The notes: a model not told the origin generated them from the letters alone. A stretch of DNA of 64,000 bases from Streptomyces zhihengii (GCF_016919245.1 NZ_JAFEJA010000001.1:1488001-1552000), one strand, 5' to 3'. Shown: positions 9,296-17,955, counted from the first letter of the stretch. Program-made: numbers and translations.

Positions 9296-11221
9296 CGCGC
9301 GCAGCCGGGCGGCGAGGGCGAGCAGGCCGCGCCGGTGGCGGCGGAAGTAGGTGGCGCGGCCCAGATGGAGCCGCCCGGCCACCTGATGGTGGGTGACGGG
9401 CGAACGGCCCAGGTAGTAGGCGCAGAGCACGGCACCGGCCTCGGCGTCGGCCGCGTCGTCGCCCGTCGCCAGGTCGTGGGCGGCGTCGCGCAGCCAGCGG
9501 CGCAGCGCGGCGGGCGTCGGGGTCGGGAGGTAGGCGAGCAGGGCGCTGTCCACCGGCCCGGCGGGGTCCCCCAGCCGGGCCAGGGCACGGGCGACCTCGG
9601 GCACCAGGCGTTCGTCCGCCGCTTGCGCGTGCGCCGCCGCGGCCGGGCCGAGCCGGTCGAGCCACGGGCCGAGCGCCGCCGGGGTGAAGACGTTGCTGGA
9701 CACCTCGGGCGGCCGGCCGCACCGGAACACGTCGTCGCGCACGGCGCCGTGCACCTGGAAGCCGAGGACGCGGACGAGCCGCTGGTAGTCGTCGGTCGCC
9801 GTCGACACCACCAGCCGCCCGGCGTGCACCGAGCGCTCCAGGATGTCCCCGAGGACCCGGGAGTGCGCCACCGGGTCGGGCGCGTACGCCGCCCCGAGGA
9901 ACAGGCCGCCCGTGCGCCGGCCGGTGACGAACTGCTCGGCGTGCTGCTGGAGCAGTTGGTCGACGCCGCCGGACGTGCCGTCGCCGACGGGCAGCAGGGA
10001 GGCGAGGCCGATCGCCCGGCCGTCGCCGTCGCGCGCCAGCCGGAACGCCGAGGGGCCGTGGGCCAGCCAGCGTTCGGTGATCCGGTCGGCCCTCGTGCGG
10101 TCGAATCCGCCGCGCTCGGCCCACCGCCGCATGAGGACGCAGATGGCGTCGGTGTCGTCCGGTGTCGCCGCGCCGACGGTCACGGACGACTCCGCGGGCG
10201 GGAAGAGCGCCGAGCGCAGTGCCGGGTCGCCCGTCAGGAACAGCCCCTGCCGCACCAGTTCGGCGCGCCCGGAGGGCTCCTCCGACCGCTGGAGCAGGGT
10301 GTGCCGGTAGGCGGCCGCGCGTGACCGGACGGTGTGGTGGGCGAGCGGGCGGCGCCAGTGGTAGGCGGTCTCCAGCACCGTGCGGAAGGGCTCCGCGAGG
10401 GTGAGGCCGAGCGCGGTGCCCCGCACCACGCTGAGCCTGCCGAGGCGGGTGATCAGGCCGGGGCCCGCGGAGAGCAGGTGCTCGTCGCCCGCGCCCACCG
10501 TCGCCAGCAGCCGCAGGGCGTGCAGCGTGCGGGCGCCGGGCCGTTCCCGCGCGAGCCGGTCCGTCAGCTCGTCGGCCATCCGGTCCGCGACGGCTCCGGG
10601 GTCCGCCGCCGTCGCGCCCGCGTGCAGGGCCCGGCAGGCGGCGTGCGCGAGGGCCGGGACGCCGCCGGCCAGGCGGACGACGAGGGCGCGGGCCCCCGGG
10701 TCGCCGATGCCCGCCGCCCCGGCCAGCCGGTCGACGTCCTCGTCCGGGAGCGGCGGCAGCCGCACGGTGTGGACGCCGTGTCCCGTCCAGCCGTCCTGGG
10801 CGGGCAGGGGCCGCCGGCTGATCAGCAGCAGCCGCCGCGGCCGGGCGCGGCCGAGCAGGGCGCTCAGGGCGGCGGCCCGGCCGGGGCCGTCCACACCGTC
10901 GACCACCACGCCGTCGACCACCACACCGTCGTCGGCGCACGCCGCGGGGTCCGGCCCGGCGCCCCCGGCGCCCTGGGGGCCGCCGAGGTCCACGTCGCCG
11001 AGGTCCGGGGCGCCGAGGTCCGGGGCGAGGTGCTCCGGACCGAGCTGCTTCAGGTCGAGGTGCTCCAGGTCGACGTGTTTCCACCCCAGTTCACCGGCCA
11101 GGGCGGACTTGCCGGCACCCGGGGGGCCGGTCAGATTGACCAGCCCATGGATGTCCAGCGCCCTGCGCAGCCGTTCGGTCTCCGCCGTGCGCGGGACGTG
11201 TCCGTGCCCGGTCACCCTCAC
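9287..11221 (-). CDS. P-loop ATPase with embedded GNAT-like domain and C-terminal helical DNA-binding-like region
   Basis: 644 residues from a GTG at 11221 preceded by AGGGGGG; a longer frame to 11374 is open but has non-coding composition. Walker A is NLTGPPGAGKSALAGELG (about residue 30). Between Walker A and B is a run of short repeats (HVDLEHLDLKQLGPEHL, then APDLGAPDLGDVDLGG) and then VVVDGVVVDGVDG. The middle (from about VTVGAATPDDTDAICVLMRRWAERGGF to DDVFRCG) looks like a GNAT acyltransferase with GLASLLP as a core strand. The C-terminus ends VAGRLHLGRATYFRRHRRGLLALAARL, similar to helix-turn-helix tails. It could be an ATP-dependent regulator of STAND-like type. Substrate and partners are unknown. 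Confidence 0.7.
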   Translation of the reverse strand: MRVTGHGHVPRTAETERLRRALDIHGLVNLTGPPGAGKSALAGELGWKHVDLEHLDLKQLGPEHLAPDLGAPDLGDVDLGGPQGAGGAGPDPAACADDGVVVDGVVVDGVDGPGRAAALSALLGRARPRRLLLISRRPLPAQDGWTGHGVHTVRLPPLPDEDVDRLAGAAGIGDPGARALVVRLAGGVPALAHAACRALHAGATAADPGAVADRMADELTDRLARERPGARTLHALRLLATVGAGDEHLLSAGPGLITRLGRLSVVRGTALGLTLAEPFRTVLETAYHWRRPLAHHTVRSRAAAYRHTLLQRSEEPSGRAELVRQGLFLTGDPALRSALFPPAESSVTVGAATPDDTDAICVLMRRWAERGGFDRTRADRITERWLAHGPSAFRLARDGDGRAIGLASLLPVGDGTSGGVDQLLQQHAEQFVTGRRTGGLFLGAAYAPDPVAHSRVLGDILERSVHAGRLVVSTATDDYQRLVRVLGFQVHGAVRDDVFRCGRPPEVSSNVFTPAALGPWLDRLGPAAAAHAQAADERLVPEVARALARLGDPAGPVDSALLAYLPTPTPAALRRWLRDAAHDLATGDDAADAEAGAVLCAYYLGRSPVTHHQVAGRLHLGRATYFRRHRRGLLALAARLRAGG

Positions 11222-11407
11222 GATCCGCCGCCCCCCTGACCCGCCGAACCCGGTCCCCACCGGGCGCGCCCGAAGATACGGCGGGCCTCCCGGAGCCTCC
11301 AGCGGGAGGGACGACAACCGGCCACGGGGAAGCACGGACTCCGCTCCGACCCCGCCCGGCGGCCCGCCCCTCAACCGGCCCGCGCCCGCCCCGTCGGCGG
11401 CCCCGCC

Positions 11408-12985
11408 TCACCCCGCCGGGCCGGGCGGCGTGGCCGGATCGGCCAGGCGGGGGAAGAGCGGGACGGGGGCCGGGAGCACGCCGTCCACCGGTGTGCACTG
11501 CGCGGTGATGCGGGCGGCGGCGTCCGGGAGGAAGGGCGTCAGCAGTTCGGCGAGGACGAGGCAGCTCGCCAGCAGGGCGCCGAGCACCTCGTCGAGCCGC
11601 TCGCCCGACGCGTGGTCGCCGTCCTTCTCCGCACGGGCGTGCACCCACGGCCGGGTGGCGTCGACACAGCGGTTGGCCTCCTCCAGGACGCTCCACACGG
11701 CGGACGCCGCCTGCCGGAAGTCGTAGGCCTCCAGGGCCGAGTCGACCCGTCCGGCGCTCTCGGCCACGGCGCGCGCGAGCCACTCGGAGACGGGGGCGAC
11801 GGCCTGGACCCCCGGCACGGTGCCGGGGGCGGTCCCGCGGAGGGCCGGGGGCCTGCCAGCCCGGTAGCGGTGGACCATGGTGACGACCCGGTTGACCAGG
11901 TTGCCGATGCCGCCCGCGAGATCGCCGTCGTGCCGCCGCACCAGGCTCTCGGCCGTGAAGTCGGCGTCCCCCACCCGCGGTACGTCGCGCAGCAGCCACC
12001 AGCGCACCGCGTCGGTCCCGTACCGGGCGACGAGGTCCGCCGGGTCCACGACGGTGCCGGCCGACTTGCTGATCTTGTGTCCGTCGACGGTGAGGTAGTC
12101 GTGGACGAGGATGTCGGTGGGCAGCGGCAGCCCCGCCGACAGCAGCATGGCCGGCCAGTAGACGGCGTGGAAGCGGATGACGCCCTTGCCGAGCAGATGG
12201 ACCCGCCGTCCGCCGCCCGCCCACCAGCGGTCGAACTCCCCGTCGCCGGTACCGAATCCGAGGCTGGTGACGTAGTTGCCGAGGGCGTCCCACCACACGT
12301 AGACGACCTGGTCCGCGTCGCCCGGCACCGGGATGCCCCAGCCGCGGGCGCGGGTGCGGGAGCGGGAGACCGAGAAGTCGTGGAGTCCGCCGTCGATCAG
12401 GCTCAGCACCTCGTTGCGGCGCGAGGCGGGCTCGATGCGCAGGGTGCCGTCCTCGATGAGGCCGCGCAGGGTGTCCGCGTACCGGGACAGGCGGAAGAAC
12501 CAGTTCTCCTCGGCGACGGGGCGCGGGGGCGTGCCGTGTTCGGGACAGCGTCCGCCGTCGAGGTCCCCGGGTGCCCAGAACTGCTCGCAGCCGACGCAGT
12601 AGAGGCCCTCGTAGTGCTTGCGGTAGAGGTCGCCCGCCCGGGCGACCCGGTGCCACAGCCGCTCGACGCCGACCCGGTGGCGCGGGTCGCTGCTGGTGCG
12701 GATGAAGTCGTCGAAGGAGAGGGACAGCGGTGCGCGCAGCCCCTCGAAGGCCACCGCGTTGCGGTCGACGAACTCCTGCACCCCGACGCCGGCGGCCTCG
12801 GCGGCGACGACGTTCTTCAGGGAGTTGTCGTCGGTGCCGGTCAGCAGCCGGACGTCGTCGCCGCGCCGGCGCCGGTGGCGTGCCAGCACGTCGGCCTGCA
12901 CCAGCTCCAGGGCGAAGCCCAGGTGCGGGCGGGCGTTGACGTACGGGATGGTCGTGGTGATGTAGGTGCGTGGCGCGTCGGTCAT
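11408..12985 (-). CDS. metG: Methionyl-tRNA synthetase, second-type (class I aaRS)
   Basis: 525 residues. The class I signature is PHLGFA (residues 20-25, HIGH-equivalent) and KISKS (304-308). VWWDAL (230-235) belongs to the methionine pocket region, and one zinc-like knuckle is visible (C130, C133, C147, H150). The anticodon-binding helical bundle fills about 370-500; there is no C-terminal dimer domain. The enzyme charges tRNA-Met. It is shorter and more diverged (GTDDNSLKN in place of GTDEHG) than housekeeping MetG, so it is probably a paralogue, perhaps an alternative or inhibitor-tolerant form. The ATG at 12985 has GAAGGA upstream. A 15-codon leader peptide with two Met codons and a hairpin precede it, suggesting attenuation by methionyl-tRNA supply. 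Confidence 0.9.
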   Translation of the reverse strand: MTDAPRTYITTTIPYVNARPHLGFALELVQADVLARHRRRRGDDVRLLTGTDDNSLKNVVAAEAAGVGVQEFVDRNAVAFEGLRAPLSLSFDDFIRTSSDPRHRVGVERLWHRVARAGDLYRKHYEGLYCVGCEQFWAPGDLDGGRCPEHGTPPRPVAEENWFFRLSRYADTLRGLIEDGTLRIEPASRRNEVLSLIDGGLHDFSVSRSRTRARGWGIPVPGDADQVVYVWWDALGNYVTSLGFGTGDGEFDRWWAGGGRRVHLLGKGVIRFHAVYWPAMLLSAGLPLPTDILVHDYLTVDGHKISKSAGTVVDPADLVARYGTDAVRWWLLRDVPRVGDADFTAESLVRRHDGDLAGGIGNLVNRVVTMVHRYRAGRPPALRGTAPGTVPGVQAVAPVSEWLARAVAESAGRVDSALEAYDFRQAASAVWSVLEEANRCVDATRPWVHARAEKDGDHASGERLDEVLGALLASCLVLAELLTPFLPDAAARITAQCTPVDGVLPAPVPLFPRLADPATPPGPAG

Positions 12986-13036
12986 GGGGAGTTCCTTCTC
13001 CGTCGACCGGGCCGGAGCTCCGAGCGCGCACAGCGA

Positions 13037-13058
13037 CGAGGCCCCTCCCGGGGCCTCG
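13037..13058 (-). promoter_or_regulatory. Attenuator-like hairpin between Met leader peptide and metG
   Basis: On the transcribed strand CGAGGCCCC-GGGA-GGGGCCTCG forms a perfect 9-bp stem, 19 nt after the leader stop codon and 52 nt before the synthetase ATG. There is no U-tract, as usual in this genus. Confidence 0.6.
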
Positions 13059-13076
13059 GTACGTCACACGTCCGTC

Positions 13077-13124
13077 TCAGCAGCCCCTGCGGCGGGGCAT
13101 CATCCGGAACGTGTGCGTGGTCAT
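13077..13124 (-). CDS. 15-codon leader peptide with tandem Met codons
   Basis: The frame reads MTTHTFRMMPRRRGC and stops 92 nt before the methionyl-tRNA synthetase start, in the same direction. Two consecutive ATG codons (8 and 9) in such a short frame, followed by a hairpin and a MetRS gene, have the form of a ribosome-mediated attenuator. TACCTT (rc 13131-13136) lies 6 nt before the ATG, the spacing expected of a -10 for a leaderless transcript; no ribosome site is visible, which agrees. The peptide itself is probably not functional. I cannot exclude chance, but the combination is specific. Confidence 0.6.
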   Translation of the reverse strand: MTTHTFRMMPRRRGC

Positions 13125-13360
13125 GGGCCGAAGGTAGCGGCGGAACACGGGCGAGGGCCACGGGTTTTCGGCCGGGACCACCGGACTCCGCCCCGAACAC
13201 GGATACGGTCGGCGGCATTTCGCCCGGGACGCGGCGCGCGGTGGCGGCCCTCCCGAAAGCCGCCACACATCCGACACCCGTCGTTCACACCCAGATTCAC
13301 ATGCACATGTCACCCTCCGACTACCGGCTCATTCAACCCGCGTAGACCGGAGGTCCCCCC

Positions 13361-14197
13361 ATGCCTGCGCCCCACGCCCGACGCTGGAAATCCCCCGCCC
13401 TCGGCGGTCTGGTGGCCTTCACCGCCGTGGCCGCGCTGACCCTGCCGGCGGCCGCCGCCACCCCGGCTCCCCCGGCCGGTTCCGCCGCCGGCGCCACCCT
13501 CGCCACGGCGTACGACGACACCTACTACGCCGACGCCCTCGGCAAGTCCGGCGCGGCGCTGAAGGACTCGCTCCACACGATCATCAGCGACCAGACCAAG
13601 CTGTCCTACTCGGCCGTCTGGAACGCCCTCAAGGCCACCGACCAGGACCCGAACAACAGCGCCAACGTGAGACTGCTCTACTCCGGCGGCTCCCGCAGCA
13701 AGTCGCTCAACGGCGGCAACGTCGGCGACTGGAACCGGGAGCACGTCTGGGCCAAGTCGCACGGCGACTTCGGCACGGCCACCGGACCGGGCACCGACAT
13801 CCACCATCTGCGCCCGACCGACGTCCAGGTCAACAGCATCCGCGGCAACAAGGACTTCGACACCGGCGGCAGCACCGTCTCCGGCGGCGGGGGCAGCCTC
13901 ACCGACTCGGACTCCTTCGAGCCCCGCAACGCCGACAAGGGCGACGTGGCCCGCATGATCTTCTACATGGCGGTCCGGTACGAGGGCGGTGACGGCTGGG
14001 CGGACCTGGAGGTCAACGGGAACGTGAACAACGGCAGCGCCCCGTACATGGGCAGGCTGAGCGTCCTCAAGCAGTGGAACGTCCAGGACCCGCCCGACGC
14101 GTTCGAGCAGCGCCGCAACGAGGTCATATACGCCTCCTACCAGGGCAACCGGAACCCGTTCATCGACCACCCGGAGTGGGTCGAGTCGATCTGGTAG
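13361..14197 (+). CDS. Secreted endonuclease I family nuclease
   Basis: 278 residues. Residues 1-33 are a signal peptide (RRWKSPALGGLVAFTAVAALTLPAAAA). The mature part matches the EndA/NucM endonuclease I family: WNREHVWAKSHGDFG carries the catalytic His and TDIHHLRPTDVQVNS the Mg-binding region, followed by FEPRNADKGDVARMIFYMAVRY. The enzyme should cut DNA and possibly RNA outside the cell, for nutrient or phosphate recovery. CCGGAGG lies about 7 nt before the ATG. A strong hairpin (14248-14285) follows. I noted PhoP-box-like TTCAC words upstream, but their spacing is wrong. Confidence 0.92.
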   Translation: MPAPHARRWKSPALGGLVAFTAVAALTLPAAAATPAPPAGSAAGATLATAYDDTYYADALGKSGAALKDSLHTIISDQTKLSYSAVWNALKATDQDPNNSANVRLLYSGGSRSKSLNGGNVGDWNREHVWAKSHGDFGTATGPGTDIHHLRPTDVQVNSIRGNKDFDTGGSTVSGGGGSLTDSDSFEPRNADKGDVARMIFYMAVRYEGGDGWADLEVNGNVNNGSAPYMGRLSVLKQWNVQDPPDAFEQRRNEVIYASYQGNRNPFIDHPEWVESIW

Positions 14198-14247
14198 CGC
14201 GCCCGCGCACCTTCTGACGCCGAGGGGTGCGCGCCCCACGGGGCCCG

Positions 14248-14285
14248 ACGCGGTGGTGGCGGCCATGAGGCCGCCGCCACCGCGT
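14248..14285 (+). terminator. 17-bp-arm hairpin after the nuclease gene
   Basis: Arms ACGCGGTGGTGGCGGCC and GGCCGCCGCCACCGCGT with an ATGA loop and one mismatched pair. Beyond it, 14290-14410 is a G-rich low-complexity stretch with no readable feature. Confidence 0.8.
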
Positions 14286-14472
14286 TCGCGTGCGCGGCCC
14301 CGGGGGCGATCCGGGGCGGGCCCGGGGGGGTCCGGCGCGGGGGGCCGGGGGCCGATGCGGGGCGGGGCCCGGGGGGGGCCGGCGGGGGGCCGGCGCGGGG
14401 CGGTGTGATCACCGTCACCCGAACGGTTCGGCCCCGTTGTCGACCGTCCGCCCCTCGGCGGGCGTATGCCCG

Positions 14473-15000
14473 GTGAAGCAAGAGATCCGGGAGTGCCTGT
14501 TGACCGTCGAGGAGTTCGAAGATTTCTACGCCCAGAAGGTGGCCGCCCTCACGGGCCAGCTCTACGTCATGCTCGGCGACCTCCACGAGGCCCAGGACGT
14601 CGTCCAGGAGGCGTTCGTCAAGGGGTGGACCCGCCGCCGGCAGCTCGACCGCGACGGCCACCCCGAGGCGTGGATCCGCACGGTGGCGTGGCGCCTCGCG
14701 GTGAGCCGCTGGCGCGGGCGGCGGCGTTCGGCGGAGGCGTGGAAGCGCGGGGGCGCCCCGCCGCCCCATGTGGAGGCGCCCGGCCCGGAGCAGGTGGTGC
14801 TCGTCGGGGCGCTGCGCGAACTCCCGGCCCAGCAGCGGCGGACGCTGACCCTCCACTACCTGTGCGACCTCACCGTGGAGCAGATCTCCGGTGAGACGGG
14901 CATGTCCCCCAGCACCGTCAAGACCCATCTGGTCCGCGGACGGGCGGCGCTCGCCGACCGCCTGCACGACCCTCGTACCGAGGAGGGCCCGCATGTCTGA
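14473..15000 (+). CDS. SigE-family ECF RNA polymerase sigma factor
   Basis: 175 residues from the GTG at 14473; a TTG at 14500 behind GGGAG is an equally plausible start. Region 2 is FEDFYAQKVAALTGQLYVMLGDLHEAQDVVQEAFVKGW with the region 2.4-like RRQLDRDGHPEAWIRTVAWRLAVSRWR, and region 4 is LPAQQRRTLTLHYLCDLTVEQISGETGMSPSTVKTHLVRGRAAL. It lacks the sigma-1.1 and sigma-3 domains, so it is an ECF factor of the actinobacterial SigE-like (ECF41-unrelated, about 170-residue) type. Its stop overlaps the start of the next gene (ATGTCTGA), so the two are translationally coupled and the membrane product is the likely partner or anti-sigma factor. Confidence 0.88.
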   Translation: MKQEIRECLLTVEEFEDFYAQKVAALTGQLYVMLGDLHEAQDVVQEAFVKGWTRRRQLDRDGHPEAWIRTVAWRLAVSRWRGRRRSAEAWKRGGAPPPHVEAPGPEQVVLVGALRELPAQQRRTLTLHYLCDLTVEQISGETGMSPSTVKTHLVRGRAALADRLHDPRTEEGPHV

Positions 15001-15451
15001 ACCGCAGGATCCGTTGCGGTCCCTGTTCCGGCAGGCCGGGGAGTTCGGGCAGAGCCGGGCCACGTCGGCCCCCGTCGCGCACATCGCCGACCGGGGGCGG
15101 CGGGCGTACCGGCGCCGGCTCGCCGCGGTGGCCGCGGGCACCTGCCTGGTCATCGGCGGCAGCAGCGCGGCGGCGGTGGCGCTTCTGGCGAACGGGCACG
15201 TGCCCGCTCCCCCGGCCGTCAGCCCCTCGCCCGCCCACCCGTCACCCGTGCGGTCCGACGGAACGCGGCCGGACGCACCGACCGGCGCGCCGACCCGGCT
15301 CCCGTCCGAGAGCCTCGCCCCGTCGGGCTCCACGGCATCCTCCGGCACGTCGTCACCCCCGTCGCCCCCGTCGCGCACGGCCACCACGCCACCGCCGACC
15401 GGCACCCCGCCGACGACGACGCCACCCGCCTTCTCGGCCCCTCCGGGCTGA
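14993..15451 (+). CDS. Single-pass membrane protein coupled to the sigma factor
   Basis: 152 residues. A cytoplasmic segment of about 45 residues (SEPQDPLRSLFRQAGEFGQSRATSAPVAHIADRGRRAYRRR) leads to one transmembrane helix (LAAVAAGTCLVIGGSSAAAVALLA), then an extracytoplasmic tail made almost wholly of Pro, Ser and Thr. It overlaps the sigma gene by 8 bp. The topology is that of an anti-sigma or sensor protein, but the short N-terminus shows no zinc-binding HXXXCXXC motif. The tail may span the wall. Function is inferred from coupling alone. Confidence 0.65.
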   Translation: MSEPQDPLRSLFRQAGEFGQSRATSAPVAHIADRGRRAYRRRLAAVAAGTCLVIGGSSAAAVALLANGHVPAPPAVSPSPAHPSPVRSDGTRPDAPTGAPTRLPSESLAPSGSTASSGTSSPPSPPSRTATTPPPTGTPPTTTPPAFSAPPG

Positions 15452-15621
15452 CCCGCGAGGGGACGCCGCCCCCGCGGGCCCGCTGTCTCCCACCCCTCCC
15501 GTCCCCGCCGACCCCCGTCTCCGCCGACCACCGCCGCACCGGCCGGTCGCGCGCCGCGGCATGCCCTCGCACGCCCTCCGCCGCCCTCCCCTCATCCTCC
15601 AGCAGCCCGAAAGATCACCAC

Positions 15622-16875
15622 ATGTCCCTGATGCCGCCCCCGCTGCGCCGCGCCCGCCCCGAGCCGTCCCCGGTGTCGCGCGCCGCTCCGCCGCCTCCGC
15701 CGGCGGCCCCCCGCGGCTCGCCGCTCGGGCGGGTGGCGGCCCTGCTGAGCCCCGCCGACCGCGAGGTGCTGTGGCTCTACCTCCTCACCCGGGCATCCCT
15801 GTGGGTCACCGCGTACTGCACCCGTCTGCTGTTCCCGTCCCGCTCCGACGCCCGGACGCCCGAGCCGCCGCTCTCGCCGTTCGAGCAGTGGGACTGGCAC
15901 CACTACCTGCACATAGCCCGGGACGGCTACTTCCCCGACGGCGCGGCCGGCGGGCCGGACGGCGAGGGGGACAACCGCGAGGCGTTCTTCCCCGGATTCC
16001 CGCTGGCGCTGCGCGCCGTGCACACCGTCGTGCCGGACTGGACGGCGGCGGGCCTGCTGATCTCCTTCGTCGCCGGGGGCGTGGCCGTCCTCGCGCTGGC
16101 GCGGCTGGCCCGGTGGTACGTACCCGAGCCCGGGGCCGGCCGGCGCGCCGTCCTGATCCTGCTGCTGTCGCCGTGCGCGGTGTTCCTCGCCGCCGGCTAC
16201 ACCGAGGCGCTCTTCCTCGCCTTCGCCCTGCCCGCCTGGCTGGCGGCGCTGCGGCACCAGTGGCCGCAGGCGGCCGTGCTGACCGCGCTGGCCACGGGGG
16301 TGCGGGTGAGCGGCCTCTTCCTCGCCGCGGCCGTCGCCCTCCACTTCCTGCTCGCCGCCCAGCGCGGCGGCACCCGGTGGCGTTCCCTGCCCTGGCTCGC
16401 GCTGCCCGCCGTGCCCGCGCTGCTGTACGCGTGGTTCCTGTACGGGCACACCGGCGACTGGATGGCGTGGAACCACGCCCAGGAGCGCGGCTGGTACCGC
16501 ACGTTCCATCTCCCCTGGGAGAGCTGGGCGGTGACCTGGAACTCGGCCTTCGGCGAGCGGCACCCCACCGGCTACGGGTTCATGTTCCAGGCCGAACTCG
16601 TCGCGATGGTGGTGGGTTCGGTGCTCTGCGCCGTCCTGCTGCGCCGGCGCCGCTGGGCGGAGGCGCTGTACATCGCCCTCACCCTGGCCGCGCTCGGCAC
16701 CTCCTACTGGTACATGTCCGTGCCCCGTTCGATGCTGCTGTGGTGGCCGCTCCACATCGGTCTGGCCGCGTGGAGCCTGCGCAGGCCCCGGGTGCTGATC
16801 GTGTACCTCTGCCTGGTCGCCCCGCTGTCGGCGGTCTACGCGGTGACGTTCCTGTCGGGACGGTGGGCGGGGTAG
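15622..16875 (+). CDS. GT-C mannosyltransferase-like membrane protein (PIG-V-like)
   Basis: 417 residues with about nine or ten hydrophobic segments after a Pro-rich N-terminus. The first luminal loop holds EQWDWHHYLHIARDGYF, with the acidic/aromatic WDWHHY pattern of PIG-V-like and other GT-C glycosyltransferases, followed by NREAFFPGFPLALR and SPCAVFLAAGYTEALFLAF, also typical. Such enzymes use polyprenyl-phosphate mannose to extend glycans or mannosylate proteins on the outer face of the membrane. Acceptor unknown. A monocistronic position is likely. The 120 bp after it hold direct repeats (GTCGGCACCGCTGCCGG twice). Confidence 0.8.
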   Translation: MSLMPPPLRRARPEPSPVSRAAPPPPPAAPRGSPLGRVAALLSPADREVLWLYLLTRASLWVTAYCTRLLFPSRSDARTPEPPLSPFEQWDWHHYLHIARDGYFPDGAAGGPDGEGDNREAFFPGFPLALRAVHTVVPDWTAAGLLISFVAGGVAVLALARLARWYVPEPGAGRRAVLILLLSPCAVFLAAGYTEALFLAFALPAWLAALRHQWPQAAVLTALATGVRVSGLFLAAAVALHFLLAAQRGGTRWRSLPWLALPAVPALLYAWFLYGHTGDWMAWNHAQERGWYRTFHLPWESWAVTWNSAFGERHPTGYGFMFQAELVAMVVGSVLCAVLLRRRRWAEALYIALTLAALGTSYWYMSVPRSMLLWWPLHIGLAAWSLRRPRVLIVYLCLVAPLSAVYAVTFLSGRWAG

Positions 16876-16953
16876 CGGCCCCCGTCGGCACCGCTGCCGG
16901 GCGCACCGGCGTCGGCACCGCTGCCGGCGGGGGCGCACCCGGCGGGGGCGCTC

Positions 16954-17014
16954 CTCACGAGGGCGTCCCGGCAGGGGCGCACCCCGTGGCGGCGAGGCTC
17001 ACGAGGGCGTTCCC
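16954..17014. repeat. Duplicated 13-bp segment containing a stop-codon context
   Basis: CTCACGAGGGCGT occurs at 16954 and again at 16998, 44 bp apart. In the second copy the TCA (16999-17001) is the complement of the reductase TGA; the first is its downstream echo. GGGGCGCA words repeat in the same interval. Confidence 0.7.
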
Positions 17015-17910
17015 ACGCGCTTGCGGAACACGTCGATCATCACCGAGTACTCGTCGCCGCCGTGGCCCGCGGCGACGGCCCGCTCGGCCAGCTCCCGCAC
17101 GAGGCGCGGCAGTTCGGTGTCGACACCGAGCGCCTCGCTCTCGTGGACGAGGTGGTTCATGGTGGCGAGATGGGTCTCGACGGTCGCCTCCGGTGACCCG
17201 TGGTCGCCGGCGTCCGCCCGCCGGGCGTAGTCGTCCAGCCACCCGGCCACCGTCGCGACCCCCTGCTTCGCGACCGGGGCGAACGCCTCGGCCCGGACGC
17301 CCGCGGCACCCAGCAGCGCGGCCCCGTGGAGGAAGCCGTTGAGGATGCCCCACATCAGGCCGAGCACGCCCATCTCGTACAGGGCGGCGAGGCCGTGGTC
17401 GTCGCCGATGTGGTCGGTTCGCCCGCCGAGGAGGCGCAGGGTCTTCTCGTGCCGGGTCCAGGCGCCGAAGTCGCCGCTGAGGAGGACGGTGGCGTCGGCG
17501 GTGCCGATGCCGTCCGGGGTCGCCATGACGGCGCCGTCGAGACAGACGCCGCCGGCCTCGGCCACCCGTGCGGCCGTCTCGCGGGCCACCGTGGACGTCC
17601 CCGAGGTCAGATTGACGAGCACCCGTCCGTCGAGCAGTCCGCCGAGCGGGTCGAGGACCTCGCGGACCGCGTCGTAGTCCGTGAGGCACACGACCACGAG
17701 CCCGTCGGGCCCGGCGGCCTCCACCGCCTCACGGACGGACCCGGCGCGCCGCGCGCCCCCGGCGACGAGGTCGTCGGCCCGGGACGCGGTGCGGTTCCAC
17801 ACCGTCACATCGAGCCCTCCGCGCACGAAGGCCCCGGCCAGCGCCCGTCCCATCAGCCCGAGTCCGACCACCGTGACCTGGGTGTTCCGCTTGTTCCGAT
17901 GCTGCGTCAT
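16999..17910 (-). CDS. NAD(P)-dependent oxidoreductase of the 6-phosphogluconate dehydrogenase/imine reductase type
   Basis: 303 residues. The Rossmann dinucleotide motif is VTVVGLGLMGRALAGAFV, followed by VTVWNRTASRADDLVAGGA and VLVNLTSGTSTVARE, then a helical C-terminal domain (ALYEMGVLGLMWGILNGFLHGAALLGAAGV). The pattern fits beta-hydroxyacid dehydrogenases; the D/Y-rich helical half resembles NADPH-dependent imine reductases. NADPH preference is suggested by NRTAS after beta-2. The catalytic lysine position of classical hydroxyacid dehydrogenases is not evident, again favouring the imine-reductase side. AAGGAG precedes the ATG at 17910. It is divergent from a MerR regulator that probably controls it. 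Confidence 0.85.
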   Translation of the reverse strand: MTQHRNKRNTQVTVVGLGLMGRALAGAFVRGGLDVTVWNRTASRADDLVAGGARRAGSVREAVEAAGPDGLVVVCLTDYDAVREVLDPLGGLLDGRVLVNLTSGTSTVARETAARVAEAGGVCLDGAVMATPDGIGTADATVLLSGDFGAWTRHEKTLRLLGGRTDHIGDDHGLAALYEMGVLGLMWGILNGFLHGAALLGAAGVRAEAFAPVAKQGVATVAGWLDDYARRADAGDHGSPEATVETHLATMNHLVHESEALGVDTELPRLVRELAERAVAAGHGGDEYSVMIDVFRKRVGTPS

Positions 17911-17955
17911 ACCTGTTCCGCTCCTTGCCCGTTCGGACTTCGTGGCAGAATCCTC

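Noticed and set aside
13283..13314. PhoP-box-like TTCAC words upstream of the secreted nuclease
   Set aside because: The copies are 12 and 13 bp apart rather than the 11-bp unit of known PHO boxes, and the flanks do not match.
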